Source: Alviniconcha marisindica (taxonomy: Eukaryota > Mollusca > Gastropoda > Provannidae). Taken from it: a stretch of 64,000 nucleotides of DNA. How positions within the stretch are numbered: position 1 is the first letter of the stretch; each line of letters begins with the position of its first letter. The DNA lies in contig JABMCL010002049.1 of the NCBI GenBank assembly GCA_018857735.1, positions 2,362,501 to 2,426,500 on the forward strand, given 5' to 3'. Below the pieces are notes generated by a model. That model was not told where the DNA came from. It worked only from the letters and a program-made list of their open reading frames with translations, and did no database searches. The translations under genes were made by a program, and so were the position numbers. Below, in pieces: positions 63,048 to 64,000 of this stretch.

Positions 63048-63739
63048 TCACATTATGTATACAATTACACACACACACATCTTGAAGGAGATGCTGATGC
63101 AGCCTTGCACAGTCACATCCAAACTATTACCAGTTGAGGCAGACAGTAGCCTTCTCAGCAATGATTCATCTTTCTTCTCTTGATCCTTCTCATGTTCACA
63201 TAAACTCACAGCACAGACCATAGACCAGATCATCTTTACATGGAAGCATACATACATCAGTTACAAGATTTTGTTTTGCTTTCAAAATAAAAGTTAAAAA
63301 TAAATAAATAAAAAGATATTTGCATGTTCAGATCTCTTGATAATTGTTTAATCATCCTGCATTTGTTTGCTAATTTTGTGTGTGCATGTGTCATCAACCA
63401 CCCAAGTTTAGCTACATAGTTCTCATTGTTAAAACCTTTCTCTTTACTTCTGCCTACTCTGACCCTTTCACGGGCATTGGATGCTGTACATATTTGTTTT
63501 CTTTCTTGGCTGCTGATGTCTTCACTGGCTGACTGAGGATCAATGGAGTGTGGCAGGTGGAGAGGGACTGGGAGAGAGAGAAGGAAGTGAGGGGTTGCGA
63601 GACTGTGTGGGTGAGTGGGTGTGGATGCAAGAGAGGGGGAGAGATAGAGACGTAATGCATTATTAAATTGTGTATTGTTGTAATGTTTCACGTGTATCGC
63701 TTCGAGCCTCACACATGTATAGACAGAGGGATTTGGCAT
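63048..63739 (-). other. Unassigned open frames, possible exons of an upstream gene
   Basis: Two adjoining minus-strand frames of fairly mixed composition: 63257-63739, with SASEDISSQERKQICTASNA and GWLMTHAHTKLANKCRMIKQ; and 63048-63257, with EHEKDQEKKDESLLRRLLSA. No family recognised and no convincing splice pair. They could be chance ORFs or parts of a gene extending beyond the window. Confidence 0.2.
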
Positions 63740-63759
63740 TCATTATTATTAATTTTTGA

Positions 63760-63960
63760 CCCCTACTGGAGAGAAGAAGAAAGCTGCAGAAGAAGAAAAG
63801 ATAATGGAGAAATCAGGAAAAGAAGAAAAGCCCAGGGAGAAGAAAAGGGAGATCATGATGATGAAGAGTCAGAGAGGAAGGGAAAGAATAAAAAATAAAA
63901 TAAAATAAAAAGGACGGCAAAAAGAGGAAGTGGGACAAAGACAAAAGAACAATTAGAAAA
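63760..63960 (+). repeat. Purine-rich (GAA/AAG) low-complexity tract
   Basis: Almost uninterrupted purines on the plus strand. It yields Lys/Glu-rich ORFs in two frames that I do not accept as genes. Confidence 0.8.
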
Positions 63961-64000
63961 AGGCATGCAAGCCTGACTACTACTCTAGCAATTTGCACCC

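Noticed and set aside
63430..63480. bHLH-like NARERVRV motif
   Set aside because: Only a few residues match; the basic region and helix-loop-helix that should follow are absent.
63668..63898. Lys/Glu-rich plus-strand ORF
   Set aside because: Low-complexity purine tract; another frame is equally open.

Overview
This window is animal nuclear DNA, most likely from a marine gastropod mollusc. The evidence is long introns with GT-AG junctions, very dense micro- and minisatellites, tRNA-derived SINEs, foldback/MITE-like elements, and a non-LTR retrotransposon remnant. The phylum is an inference from protein flavour and repeat style. No bacterial operons, CRISPR arrays or viral genes are present.

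Three protein-coding genes were reconstructed exon by exon; all listed junctions keep the reading frame. (1) 1-14479, plus strand: the last ten exons of a CYP4-type cytochrome P450 (374 residues up to the stop; the N-terminal third lies off the left edge). (2) 21375-23744, minus strand: a complete three-exon, 275-residue ApaH-like metallophosphatase of the PPP/calcineurin-like superfamily. (3) 31842-61368, minus strand: a 27-exon gene coding 994 residues, recognised as NAA25/MDM20, the auxiliary subunit of the NatB N-terminal acetyltransferase; its CpG-rich start region is near 61.4-61.7 kb. Between genes 2 and 3 lies a reverse-transcriptase C-terminal fragment of a non-LTR element (25024-25644, plus strand). 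The right end (61.8-64 kb) holds SINE copies and unassigned low-complexity sequence. The three genes have no evident functional link; they are chance neighbours.

The most striking feature is the relation between tandem repeats and gene structure. At least ten tandem arrays or duplications include, or abut within a few bases, an exon edge or stop codon: CYP4 donor at 2113 (about 40 copies of a 29-bp unit carrying the splice donor), CYP4 donor at 6937 (13 bp x3), CYP4 acceptor at 11539 (85 bp x7), CYP4 stop (62- then 72-bp units, 2.9 kb), phosphatase stop, and NAA25 exons 15, 16, 17, 19 and 20. Several arrays therefore contain strings of decoy splice sites. At NAA25 exon 17 the first two decoy donors are in frame and would add 11 and then 14 residues. 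Other arrays sit within tens of bases of exons. I found no protein system that looks new; the undescribed-looking phenomenon is this recurrent seeding of minisatellites at exon boundaries.

Limits: homology calls rest on recalled family patterns, not searches. The last NAA25 exon and the ORFs at 63 kb are less certain than the rest. Untranslated regions and polyadenylation sites could not be placed.
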